From assembly GCA_046315175.1 (NCBI GenBank), contig JBKDBK010000129.1, forward strand, positions 1 to 15,709: a stretch of 15,709 bases of DNA, written 5' to 3'. Below, piece by piece: positions 6,517 through 14,956 of this stretch; the first letter of the stretch is position 1, and the number at the start of each line of letters is the position of its first letter. Below the pieces are notes generated by a model, which saw only the letters and a program-made list of their open reading frames with translations, was not told the origin of the DNA and did not search any database. This stretch comes from UBA8828 sp046315175 (GTDB taxonomy: Bacteria; Verrucomicrobiota; Verrucomicrobiia; Opitutales; UBA953). The position numbers and the translations under genes are program-made.

Positions 6517-7938
6517 ATGAGCAACCAAGAGAACTCCCGCCGCGACTTCCTCCGCAACACCGCCCTCGCCGGCCTCGGCCTCGGGCTTGCCAACGGCCTG
6601 ACGGCCGACGCGGCCGCGGCGCCCGACCCCCGCGCCCTGACCTACACCGCCCTGCAGGACATGGCCAAGCCCCGGCCCCGGCCTGCCGGCGCCAAGCCGG
6701 TCTGGAGCCTCACGACCAAGCCGCTCGAGAAGGTGCGCGTCGCCCACATCGGCCTCGCCCGGGGCATGACCCACGTCAACGACAGCCTCAACCTGCCCTT
6801 CGTCGAGGTCGTGGCGGTGTGCGACCTCCTCGAGGACCGCGCCAAGCGGGCCGCCGACCGGGTCAAGGCCAAGACGGGCAAGGAGCCCGCGGTCTACGCC
6901 GGCAGCGAGAACGCCTGGGAAAAGATGGTCGAGCGGACCGACATCGACGTCGTCTACGTGAGCACCCCCTGGGAATGGCACGTGCCGATGTGCGTCAAGG
7001 CCATGCGCGAGGGCAAGCACGCCTTCGTCGAGGTCTCGCCCGCGGTCACGGTCGACGAGTGCTGGCAGCTGGTCGACACCTCCGAGCTCACCCAGAAGCA
7101 TTGCGTCATCCTGGAGAACTGCTGCTACGGCGACAGCGAGCTGTTTGTCCTCAACCTCGCCCGGCAGGGCTTCTTCGGCGAGCTCAAGCACGCCGAGTGC
7201 GCCTACATCCACGACCTCCGCAAGGAGCAGCTCTTCAGCCTCGGGGCCGAGGGAGCCTGGCGCCGCAACTACCACACCTTCATCGACGGCAACCTCTACC
7301 CGACCCACGGCCTGGGCCCCGTCGCCCAGTACATGGGCATCAACCGCGGCGACGCCTTCAAGTACGTCGTCTCGATGTCCTCGCCCGAGGTCAACCTCAC
7401 CCAGTGGCGCGACAAGCACAACCCCAACGGCGGGCGCCACAAGGACGAGAAGTACGTCTGCGGCGACATGAACACCTCCCTGATCAAGACCGAGAAGGGG
7501 CGCTCGATCATGATCCAGCACGACGTGGTCAGCCCCCGTCCCTACTCCCGCATCAACGCGCTCTGCGGCAGCCGGGCCACCTTCTTCGGCTACCCCGACC
7601 GCATGGCGGTCGACGGCGACAGCCACCGCTGGACGTACGAGGGCCCCACGATGAACAAGTTCAAGCAGGAGAACGCCCACCCCCTGTGGAAGAAGGTCGG
7701 CGAGCTCGCCCGCAAGGTCGGCGGCCACGGCGGCATGGACTACATCATGAACTACCGCCTGCTCGACTGCGTGCGCCAGGGCATCACCCCTGACATGACC
7801 GTCTACGACGCCGCCGACTGGTCGGCCATCCTCGAGATCTCCGCCTGCTCGGTGAAGAACGGCAGCATGCCCGTCCAGTGCCCCGACTTCACCCGCGGCG
7901 GCTGGAAGACCCAGGCTCCCCTCGGCGTCGTCAGCTGA
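6517..7938 (+). CDS. Glycoside hydrolase family 109 (Gfo/Idh/MocA fold), Tat-exported
   Basis: Product of 473 aa. GH109 enzymes, such as the alpha-N-acetylgalactosaminidase of Elizabethkingia, cleave alpha-GalNAc by a tightly bound NAD-dependent oxidation-elimination mechanism. A Tat leader is clear: SRRDFLRN (7-14), then a hydrophobic stretch ending near ADAAAAP (about 32). The Rossmann domain begins at KVRVAHIGLARG. Family blocks follow: TPWEWHVPMCVKAMREGKH, ENCCYGDSE (200-208) and GNLYPTHGLGP, whose Y261 and H264 sit at the position of the catalytic Tyr/His pair. The first glycine motif reads G-L-A-R-G, not G-x-G-x-x-G. The ATG at 6517 has no Shine-Dalgarno sequence; 55 bp separate it from the CPBP gene, so it may have its own promoter. 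It ends at a strong terminator. The natural substrate is inferred. Confidence 0.88.
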   Translation: MSNQENSRRDFLRNTALAGLGLGLANGLTADAAAAPDPRALTYTALQDMAKPRPRPAGAKPVWSLTTKPLEKVRVAHIGLARGMTHVNDSLNLPFVEVVAVCDLLEDRAKRAADRVKAKTGKEPAVYAGSENAWEKMVERTDIDVVYVSTPWEWHVPMCVKAMREGKHAFVEVSPAVTVDECWQLVDTSELTQKHCVILENCCYGDSELFVLNLARQGFFGELKHAECAYIHDLRKEQLFSLGAEGAWRRNYHTFIDGNLYPTHGLGPVAQYMGINRGDAFKYVVSMSSPEVNLTQWRDKHNPNGGRHKDEKYVCGDMNTSLIKTEKGRSIMIQHDVVSPRPYSRINALCGSRATFFGYPDRMAVDGDSHRWTYEGPTMNKFKQENAHPLWKKVGELARKVGGHGGMDYIMNYRLLDCVRQGITPDMTVYDAADWSAILEISACSVKNGSMPVQCPDFTRGGWKTQAPLGVVS

Positions 7939-7955
7939 GCGCTCCCGCTCCGGCC

Positions 7956-7988
7956 AAGGGGCCCGGCTCGGCCGGGCCCCTTTCTTTG
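7956..7988 (+). terminator. Rho-independent terminator after the GH109 gene
   Basis: A perfect 12-bp GC-rich stem (7956-7967 paired with 7971-7982) closes a 3-nt TCG loop, and the right arm runs into a T-rich tail (TTTCTTT). It starts 17 nt after the GH109 stop codon and points along the plus strand. It separates that gene from tsaE, which begins only 38 nt beyond the tail. Confidence 0.9.
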
Positions 7989-8026
7989 CGTTTGCCGCAG
8001 GGGTGGCCGCGGAAGACGATGGCGCC

Positions 8027-8470
8027 ATGGAGGACGACCGACTCAGCCGCTGGCGGCGGGGATTCACGACCCGCTCCGCCGACGAGACCGAGCGCGCGGG
8101 CGGGGAGCTGGCCGGGCTCCTGCCGGAGGGCGCCACCCTCCTGCTCGAGGGCGACCTCGGCGCGGGCAAGACCACGCTGGTGCGCGGGCTCGCCCGGGGC
8201 CTCGGCGTGGAGGGCGACATCACCAGCCCGACCTTCGCCCTGCTCGCCGTCCACCGCGGCTCCCGGCGCCAGCTGCTGCACGTCGACGCCTACCGCCTGG
8301 CCAAGCCCGGCGACCTCGACGGGCTCCTGCTCGACGAGGTGGCCCGGCCGCCCTGCAACACCGTCATCGAGTGGCCGGAGCGCATCGCGGGCCGCGAGCC
8401 GCCCGGCGCCTGGAGACTGAGGATCACGCCGGGGCCGGGGGACGAGCGCCGCCTCGCCCTTGTGCAATGA
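8027..8470 (+). CDS. tsaE: tRNA threonylcarbamoyladenosine biosynthesis ATPase TsaE
   Basis: Product of 147 aa. TsaE is the small P-loop ATPase that works with TsaB and TsaD to make t6A37 in ANN-decoding tRNAs. The Walker A motif GDLGAGKTT lies at 42-50 with K48. SPTFALL, HVDAYRL and VIEWPER (the EW-x-E type motif) follow in the family order. The start is uncertain: I chose ATG 8027, which has GGAAG about 11 nt upstream; a GTG at 8003 in the same frame would add 8 residues. The gene begins just past the terminator of the preceding gene, so it needs its own promoter, but I cannot pick one out. Its TGA lies inside a 15-bp palindrome. Confidence 0.92.
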   Translation: MEDDRLSRWRRGFTTRSADETERAGGELAGLLPEGATLLLEGDLGAGKTTLVRGLARGLGVEGDITSPTFALLAVHRGSRRQLLHVDAYRLAKPGDLDGLLLDEVARPPCNTVIEWPERIAGREPPGAWRLRITPGPGDERRLALVQ

Positions 8471-8477
8471 CATTGCA
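8463..8477. promoter_or_regulatory. Perfect 15-bp palindrome over the tsaE stop
   Basis: TGCAATG-A-CATTGCA has perfect 7-bp arms around one central base. It is AT-rich against a very GC-rich background and lies 57 nt upstream of the membrane-protein ATG at 8535. The form resembles a dimeric-repressor operator; being this short with a 1-nt centre, it is unlikely to act as a hairpin. The function is a guess. Confidence 0.35.
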
Positions 8478-8534
8478 TAACTGAATCGCCTTCCCGAGGC
8501 TTGTGCCTAGACCCGAGTCTCCCAACTTCAGCGC

Positions 8535-8975
8535 ATGCCCAGAAAGCCGCACCGCGAGGCCTTTGAGGAAAGCAACCGTCACCTGCGCGTGCGCGTGACG
8601 GTCGCGGCGCTCAGCGTCGCGGTCCTGGTCATGGCCATGGAGGTCGTCGTGGCGGGGGAGTCGATGCAGCCGGGCGACCTCCTCATCGCGGGCCTCATCT
8701 CCGCCGTCGGAGGCGCGGGCATGGCGGTGCTCGGGCTGGCGCTCGGCGCGCTCACCCGATGGGGCACCCTGCCCCGGTCGGTTTGCCGGCCGGCCAGCCT
8801 TGTCATGGCGGGCATCGGCCTGGCGATGTCGGCCCAGTCCATCATGGCCACGCACCAGTCCGCCCGCAACCCCCTGGGCATGGCGGAGGACCGGCACTAC
8901 CCGCTGCTGATCGCCGGGCTCGTGCTGGTCGCCTTCGGGTTCGCCAACCGCCCGCCCCGGGCCAACCTGGGCTGA
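8535..8975 (+). CDS. Hypothetical four-helix integral membrane protein
   Basis: Product of 146 aa that I do not recognise. A charged, basic N-terminus of about 20 residues (RKPHREAFEESNRHLRVR) precedes four probable transmembrane segments at about 21-40, 49-73, 86-105 and 122-137. The loops are short: GESMQPGD after helix 1, RWGTLPRSVCRP after helix 2, and THQSARNPLGMAEDRHY after helix 3. No catalytic or metal-binding motif stands out. The composition matches neighbouring genes, and the continuous hydrophobic pattern supports real coding. The ATG at 8535 lacks a Shine-Dalgarno sequence. The gene is 64 nt after tsaE and ends 12 nt from the convergent typA stop. Confidence 0.6.
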   Translation: MPRKPHREAFEESNRHLRVRVTVAALSVAVLVMAMEVVVAGESMQPGDLLIAGLISAVGGAGMAVLGLALGALTRWGTLPRSVCRPASLVMAGIGLAMSAQSIMATHQSARNPLGMAEDRHYPLLIAGLVLVAFGFANRPPRANLG

Positions 8976-8987
8976 GCGGCCGGGGAC

Positions 8988-10907
<1,920 letters not shown>

Positions 10908-10960
10908 GAATTTGTCTTCAGCCTGGGGGAGTAGAGGGTCGGCTGGACAGGGGGAAGGGT

Positions 10961-10990
10961 AAAATGCCGGGGCGCCGAAGGCGCCCCGGC
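10961..10990 (-). terminator. Terminator hairpin between the M3 peptidase gene and typA
   Basis: A perfect 11-bp stem (10966-10976 with 10980-10990) has a 3-nt loop. On the minus strand the stem is followed by ATTTTA, so it would stop transcripts coming from the M3 peptidase gene before typA. The tail is short, so termination may be partial. No T-run follows on the plus strand. Confidence 0.7.
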
Positions 10991-10999
10991 AAGGTAATC

Positions 11000-11083
11000 A
11001 GGGGCACGGGGGCACAGGCCGGAAGCACAGGGGCACGGGTAGTCGGGGGCACGGGGGCTCAGGGGCACAGGGGCACGGGAGGT
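11000..11083 (+). repeat. G-rich short tandem array, unit about 10 nt (AGGGGCACGG type)
   Basis: Degenerate repeats of GGGGCACRGG, with variants GGGGCTCA and GGAAGCACA, fill this stretch. Runs of three to five G separated by 3-4 nt (CAC, CTCA, CACA) give strong G-quadruplex potential on the plus strand. The last 21 nt (11060-11080) recur inverted at 11206-11226, and a close relative of the array lies at 14957-15027. Confidence 0.85.
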
Positions 11084-11205
11084 AGACAAGCCCCTCTCCT
11101 TAAACGGCCTATAGGCCCATTGATTTGCTCAAAATGCAACAAGGGGGCCCGTTCTTCGAATCCTACGTATCCTACGCCTCATTCGAATCCCTGCCTTCCT
11201 GCTTT

Positions 11206-11232
11206 TCCCGTGCCCCTGTGCCCCTGTGCACC
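11206..11232 (-). repeat. Inverted copy of the G-rich unit
   Basis: On the minus strand this reads GCACAGGGGCACAGGGGCAC then GGGA. Positions 11206-11226 are an exact inverted repeat of 11060-11080, leaving about 125 bp between the copies. It begins about 20 nt downstream of the M3 peptidase stop, so it would lie in that gene's 3' untranslated RNA. Confidence 0.85.
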
Positions 11233-11236
11233 TTTC

Positions 11237-11256
11237 GTGAGGCCCTAGGGCCTCAC
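11237..11256. repeat. 20-bp perfect palindrome over the M3 peptidase stop codon
   Basis: Two 10-bp arms meet without a gap at CCCTAGGG; as RNA this gives an 8-bp stem with a CTAG loop. The peptidase stop (minus strand, 11255-11253) is inside it. No T-run follows on either strand, so it is not a standard terminator; it could protect the 3' end of the transcript or bind a protein. Confidence 0.6.
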
Positions 11257-13355
11257 GCCAACCCGTCGCGGACGAGGAGGGCCTCGGGGTCGGGATCGCG
11301 GCCCATGAAGTCGCGGTAGACCTGGTCGGCGGGTGCGGCGTTGCCGCGGGCAAGCACCTGGGAGCGGAACTGGCGTCCCACGGCGGGATTGACCAGGCCC
11401 TCGCGCTGGAAGCGGCCAAAGGCGTCGGCGTCGAGGACCTCGGCCCACTTGTAGGAGTAGTAGCCGGCGGCGTAGCCGGTGGCGTCGCCGAAGATGTGGG
11501 TGAAGCGCCGAGCCATGGCCGGGATGGGCTGGGTGCTCGGGGGGAGCCAGTCGGAGAGCTCACGGTTCCAGTGCGCGTCGAGGTCGACCTTCTCGCCGGC
11601 GGCGGTCCGGAGGTGGAGGTCGAGGTCGAGCTTGCCGAAGGCGAGCTGGCGCATGGCGGCGGAGGCGGCGCGGAAGGTGGCGGCCTGGTTGAGCTGGCCG
11701 AGCAGGGTCTCGGGCAGGGGCTCGCCGGTGGCGTGGTGGCGCGCGAAGGCGTCGAGGGGCTCGCGATGCCAGCACCAGTTCTCGAGGATCTGCGAGGGCA
11801 GCTCGACGAAGTCCCAGGCCACGCGCGTGCCCGAGAGCGACTCGACCTCGACCTCCGAGAGCAGGAGGTGGAGGAGGTGTCCGAACTCGTGGAAGACCGT
11901 GGTGACCTCGTCGTGGGTGAGGAGGGCCTGGCGGCCGGGCGTGGGCGGCGTGAAGTTGCCGCACATCAGGCCGAGGTGGGGGGCGAAGGCGCCGTCGGGG
12001 CGGGGGCCGCCGGTGCGGAGGCAGTTCATCCACGCGCCGCCGCGCTTGGACTCGCGGGGGAACCAGTCGGTGTAGAAGGAGCCGAGGTGACGGTCGCCGT
12101 CCCACAGCTCGTAGAAGCGCACCTCCGGATGCCAGACGGCGACGGCGGGGCCGTCGGACCTGGGACCGACCGCGGGGATGTCGGTGCGCACGCCGCCGGC
12201 GGGGTCGACATGGTAGGCGTCGCGGCCGAGGACGCGGAAGCCGAAGACGTCGCCGAAGAGCCGGAACATGCCGCCGACGACACCGTCGACGGGGAACCAG
12301 GGTCGCAGGGCCTCGTCGTCGAAGCCGATGCGGTCGCGGCGGAGCCGCTCGCCCCAGAAGGCGAACTCCCAGGGATGGAGGGGGCGGGGCGCGTCGCCGG
12401 CCTTGGCGGCGCGGAAGGCCTGGAGCTCCTCGGTCTCGGCGCGGAAGCGGTCGCGAATGCGGCGATGGAGGTCCTCGACAAAGCCGAGGGCGCGGGCCCC
12501 GGTCCGGGCCATGCGGCGCCGGGTGGTGAAGTCGGCGAAGTGGTCGCGCCCGAGGAGCCGGGCCTTCTCCTGGCGGAGGGCGAGGATCTCGTGGACGAGC
12601 GCGGTGTTGTCCCACTTGTCGCCGCGCCCGACGGAGGTGCTGGCCTCCCAGGCCTGGCGGCGCAGGGACTCGTCCTGAGCGTAGGTGAGGAGGGGGATGA
12701 GCGAGGGGGCGTGGAGGGTGAAGCGCCAGGAGTCCGGACGGCCCTTGGCGACGGCCGACTGGCGCGCGGCGGCGAGGGCGGACTCGGGCAGGCCGGCGAG
12801 GCGCTTGGCGTCGTCGACCCAGAGCTCCCAGGCGTTGGTGGAGTCGAGGACGTTCTCGGAGTAGCGCTGGGTGATCTCGGCGAGGCGCTCGTTGATCGCG
12901 GCGAGGCGCACCTTGGCCTCGGCGGGCAGGTCGGCGCCGTGGTCGACGAAGCCGTTGACCGTCTCCTCGAGGAAGCGGCGACGGACACCCGTCAGGGCCT
13001 TGGCCTCGGGCGTGGCGGCGTAGGCCTTGACCACGGCCCAGACCCCGGGATCGAGCGTGATGGAGGTGAAGAAGGCGGTGATGTCGGGCAGCAGGGCGTT
13101 GTAGGCCTTGCGCAGCTCGGGCGAGTTGAGGACCGAGTCGAGGTGGGAGACGAGACCCCAGGCGTGGTCGAGCTCGCGCGTGGCGTCCTCGAGCCCGAGC
13201 AGGACCTGGCCGTAGGTGAGGTCGGCGCCCTCCAGCCGGCGGAAGGCCTCGATGCGCGCGCGGGCCGTCTCGAGGGCTCGCCGGATGTCGGGCTCGACCC
13301 GGTCGGGGGTCAGGTTGGGCCAGTCGGGCAGGAAGCCGGGGGCGAGGAAGGACAT
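11253..13355 (-). CDS. M3 family oligopeptidase (oligopeptidase A/PrlC-like)
   Basis: Product of 700 aa, near the length of E. coli oligopeptidase A (680). M3A enzymes are cytosolic zinc peptidases that degrade short peptides, including cleaved signal peptides. The zinc motif is HEFGH with H489, E490 and H493. The third ligand is probably E518 in FVELPSQ, 29 residues after the first His, which is the family spacing. The N-terminal helical half (PNLTPDRVEPDI, LDSVLNSPELRKAYN) and the C-terminal half (FTHIFGDATGYAAGYYSYKWAEVLDADAFGRF) are both recognisable, so the gene is full length. No signal peptide is seen. The ATG at 13355 lacks a Shine-Dalgarno sequence. It is divergent from the BFN-domain gene across 89 bp, and its stop lies inside a palindrome. 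Confidence 0.94.
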   Translation of the reverse strand: MSFLAPGFLPDWPNLTPDRVEPDIRRALETARARIEAFRRLEGADLTYGQVLLGLEDATRELDHAWGLVSHLDSVLNSPELRKAYNALLPDITAFFTSITLDPGVWAVVKAYAATPEAKALTGVRRRFLEETVNGFVDHGADLPAEAKVRLAAINERLAEITQRYSENVLDSTNAWELWVDDAKRLAGLPESALAAARQSAVAKGRPDSWRFTLHAPSLIPLLTYAQDESLRRQAWEASTSVGRGDKWDNTALVHEILALRQEKARLLGRDHFADFTTRRRMARTGARALGFVEDLHRRIRDRFRAETEELQAFRAAKAGDAPRPLHPWEFAFWGERLRRDRIGFDDEALRPWFPVDGVVGGMFRLFGDVFGFRVLGRDAYHVDPAGGVRTDIPAVGPRSDGPAVAVWHPEVRFYELWDGDRHLGSFYTDWFPRESKRGGAWMNCLRTGGPRPDGAFAPHLGLMCGNFTPPTPGRQALLTHDEVTTVFHEFGHLLHLLLSEVEVESLSGTRVAWDFVELPSQILENWCWHREPLDAFARHHATGEPLPETLLGQLNQAATFRAASAAMRQLAFGKLDLDLHLRTAAGEKVDLDAHWNRELSDWLPPSTQPIPAMARRFTHIFGDATGYAAGYYSYKWAEVLDADAFGRFQREGLVNPAVGRQFRSQVLARGNAAPADQVYRDFMGRDPDPEALLVRDGLA

Positions 13356-13361
13356 GGGACA

Positions 13362-13389
13362 ATTAGGGCGGAAAATCCGCGGTCGGCAA
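13362..13389 (-). promoter_or_regulatory. Candidate M3 peptidase promoter with inverted repeat in its spacer
   Basis: On the minus strand TTGCCG (13389-13384) and CCTAAT (13367-13362) are 16 nt apart, fair -35 and -10 matches. The spacer contains the inverted repeat GCGGA-TTT-TCCGC (13368-13380), a possible operator. The -10 box ends only 6 nt before the ATG, so if used the transcript would be nearly leaderless, consistent with the missing ribosome-binding site. Speculative. Confidence 0.3.
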
Positions 13390-13444
13390 GGACGAGCCGC
13401 CGCATCGCGCTTGCTCCCGGGCCGCCTCGCGGGATGCTCACCCC

Positions 13445-13891
13445 ATGGCCGAGGCGAGCGCCCATCCCGTGCAGCAGATCCACGTTGTCCCGACCCAGTC
13501 GGGCACGGCGGTCTTCCTCGTGCTCAAGTCGAAGACGATCGTGATCCAGGTCGACCCCGCGGTCGGCGAGGCCCTGCAGGCGGCGCTCGCGGGCAAGGCG
13601 GCCGAGCGCCCGCTCAGCCACGACCTGATGCTCAACCTCCTCAAGGGGGTCGACGCCCGGGTCGAGCGCGTCGTCATCAGCGACGTCCGGGAGGGCGTTT
13701 TCTTCGCCAAGGTCGTGGCGCGGCTCGACGGCCCGGTGGCGAGCAAGCTGGCGGAGGTGGACGCGCGCCCGTCGGACTCGCTCGTGCTGGCGGTCAAGGC
13801 CAAGGCGCCGGTGCTGGTGCTGCCGGCGGTGGAGGCCGCGTGCGACGACATGTCGGAGGCGCTGGCCAAGCTGCGCCGCAAGGAGGGGTGA
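13445..13891 (+). CDS. Bifunctional nuclease (BFN, DUF151) domain protein
   Basis: Product of 148 aa consisting essentially of one BFN domain. Signatures are VFLVLKSKTIVIQVDPAVGEALQ near the start, the RPLSHDLMLNLL block with VERVVISDVREGVFFAKVV, and DARPSDSLVLAVKAKAPVLV near the end. Plant members have RNase and DNase activity in vitro, hence the name; a Thermotoga member gave the structure, and the bacterial role is unclear. The ATG at 13445 gives the usual N-terminus; no clear Shine-Dalgarno sequence precedes it. Its stop overlaps the dihydrouridine synthase start by 4 nt (GTGA), so the two are co-translated. Confidence 0.85.
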   Translation: MAEASAHPVQQIHVVPTQSGTAVFLVLKSKTIVIQVDPAVGEALQAALAGKAAERPLSHDLMLNLLKGVDARVERVVISDVREGVFFAKVVARLDGPVASKLAEVDARPSDSLVLAVKAKAPVLVLPAVEAACDDMSEALAKLRRKEG

Positions 13892-14949
13892 GCCCCGCCC
13901 TGCCCCAGCCGCTCGCGGCCGGCACCCGGCCGTCCGTGCTCGCGCCGATGCAGGACGTGACGACAACCGGCTTCTTCCGCGTCGTCGCCCGCCGCGGCGC
14001 GCCCGACTGGTTCGTGACCGAGTACCTCCGCGTCCACGAGTCGTCCACGCCCGAGCGCCACATCGTGGAGTCGATCGAGGCCCACGGCACGGGCCGCCCC
14101 GTCTTCGCCCAGCTGATCGGCGAGGACATCCCCCACCTGGTCCGGACCCTCCGTTGGCTGGTGGCCAAGCTGCCCGTGGCGGGCATCGACCTCAACCTCG
14201 GCTGCCCCGCGCCCAAGGTGTACCGCAAGAACGTCGGCGGCGGCCTGCTGCGCGACCCGGCGAAGGTCGACGAGATTCTGCGGGCGATGCGCGCCGAGAT
14301 CCCAGGCCTGTTCACGGTCAAGATGCGCCTGGGCTTCGACAGCCAGGCGGCCCTCGCGCCCGTCACCGAGTCCGTCGCCCGGCACGGGGTCGACCTCCTC
14401 ACCGTCCACGGCCGGACCGTCAAGGGCCTCTACTGGTCGGAGGTCGACTACGCCGCCATCGCCGAGGCCGTCCGCCGCGTCCCCTGCCCCGTCATCGCCA
14501 ATGGCGACGTCTGGAGCGCCGAGAAGGCCTCGCGCATCGTGGCCGAGACCGGCGCCTGGGGGTCGATGATGGGCCGCCACGCCATCCGCAATCCCTGGAT
14601 CTTCCGCCAGTGGCGCGAGCACCAGCTCGGCCAGCCGGTGCACCGCCCCACCCTCGCGGACGTCCGCGCCTACCTCGACGACCTCGCCGCGGAGTGCTGC
14701 GACGCGGACGCGCCGGACGACCGGCGCGCCTCGCGCCTGAAGAAGTTCCTCAACTTCGTCGGCCTGGGGGTCGACCCCGACGGACGCTTCCTCCACGAGA
14801 TGCGCCGCACCGAGGGCATGGCCGAGCTCATGGCCTGCTGCGACCGCCACCTGCTCGGCGAGCGCGCGGCCGAACCCTTCGCCCCCGACCCCCACCCCGG
14901 CCGCGTCGCCCGCCCCACCCGCGAGACGAGGGAGGGGTGTGGGCTCTGA
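13888..14949 (+). CDS. tRNA-dihydrouridine synthase (Dus family)
   Basis: Product of 353 aa. It should reduce uridine to dihydrouridine in tRNA loops using FMN and NADPH. The TIM barrel opens with LAPMQDVTTTGFF. The active-site segment is NLGCPAPKVYRKNVGGGLL with catalytic C106; FTVKMRLG, VHGRT (H174) and CPVIANGD follow. The C-terminal helical tRNA-binding domain runs from about 250. Assignment to DusA, DusB or DusC is not possible; GCPAPKV is nearest the DusB/DusC type. GTG 13888 is the only upstream start that keeps LAPM, and it overlaps the BFN stop. A strong AGGAGG (13881-13886) is only 1 nt from it, closer than ideal. A proline-rich, unconserved-looking tail of about 25 residues ends the protein. 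Confidence 0.92.
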   Translation: MSPALPQPLAAGTRPSVLAPMQDVTTTGFFRVVARRGAPDWFVTEYLRVHESSTPERHIVESIEAHGTGRPVFAQLIGEDIPHLVRTLRWLVAKLPVAGIDLNLGCPAPKVYRKNVGGGLLRDPAKVDEILRAMRAEIPGLFTVKMRLGFDSQAALAPVTESVARHGVDLLTVHGRTVKGLYWSEVDYAAIAEAVRRVPCPVIANGDVWSAEKASRIVAETGAWGSMMGRHAIRNPWIFRQWREHQLGQPVHRPTLADVRAYLDDLAAECCDADAPDDRRASRLKKFLNFVGLGVDPDGRFLHEMRRTEGMAELMACCDRHLLGERAAEPFAPDPHPGRVARPTRETREGCGL

Positions 14950-14956
14950 GGGGAAA

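Larger units (their letters stand above)
10908..11252. other. 345-bp non-coding block rich in repeats and palindromes
   Basis: No convincing gene lies between the typA start and the M3 peptidase stop. Proceeding along the plus strand it holds a short typA leader, a terminator hairpin (10961-10990), a G-rich array (11000-11083), a 12-bp palindrome GGCCTATAGGCC (11106-11117), a less GC-rich stretch with 9-bp repeats (11155-11190), an inverted copy of the G-rich unit (11206-11232), and the start of a 20-bp palindrome over the peptidase stop. Short open frames here only translate the repeats. Confidence 0.75.

Noticed and set aside
8497..8508. Small hairpin AGGC-TTGT-GCCT upstream of the membrane protein gene
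   Set aside because: A 4-bp stem is too short to distinguish from chance in GC-rich DNA.
11150..11195. Possible tRNA 3' end, from TTCGAATCC resembling a T-loop
   Set aside because: The flanking 5-bp arms are not complementary at either copy, and no acceptor, D or anticodon arms can be drawn.
11000..11232. CRISPR array
   Set aside because: Units are about 10 nt with no unique spacers of 30-40 nt, and no cas gene is nearby; this is a degenerate tandem repeat.
10964..11248. Small open frames giving Pro/Cys/Val-rich peptides
   Set aside because: They merely translate the G-rich repeats and have no start signals or conserved features.
11496..13444. Long plus-strand open frame opposite the M3 peptidase
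   Set aside because: Gly/Glu/Val-rich shadow of a well-recognised full-length peptidase gene on the other strand.
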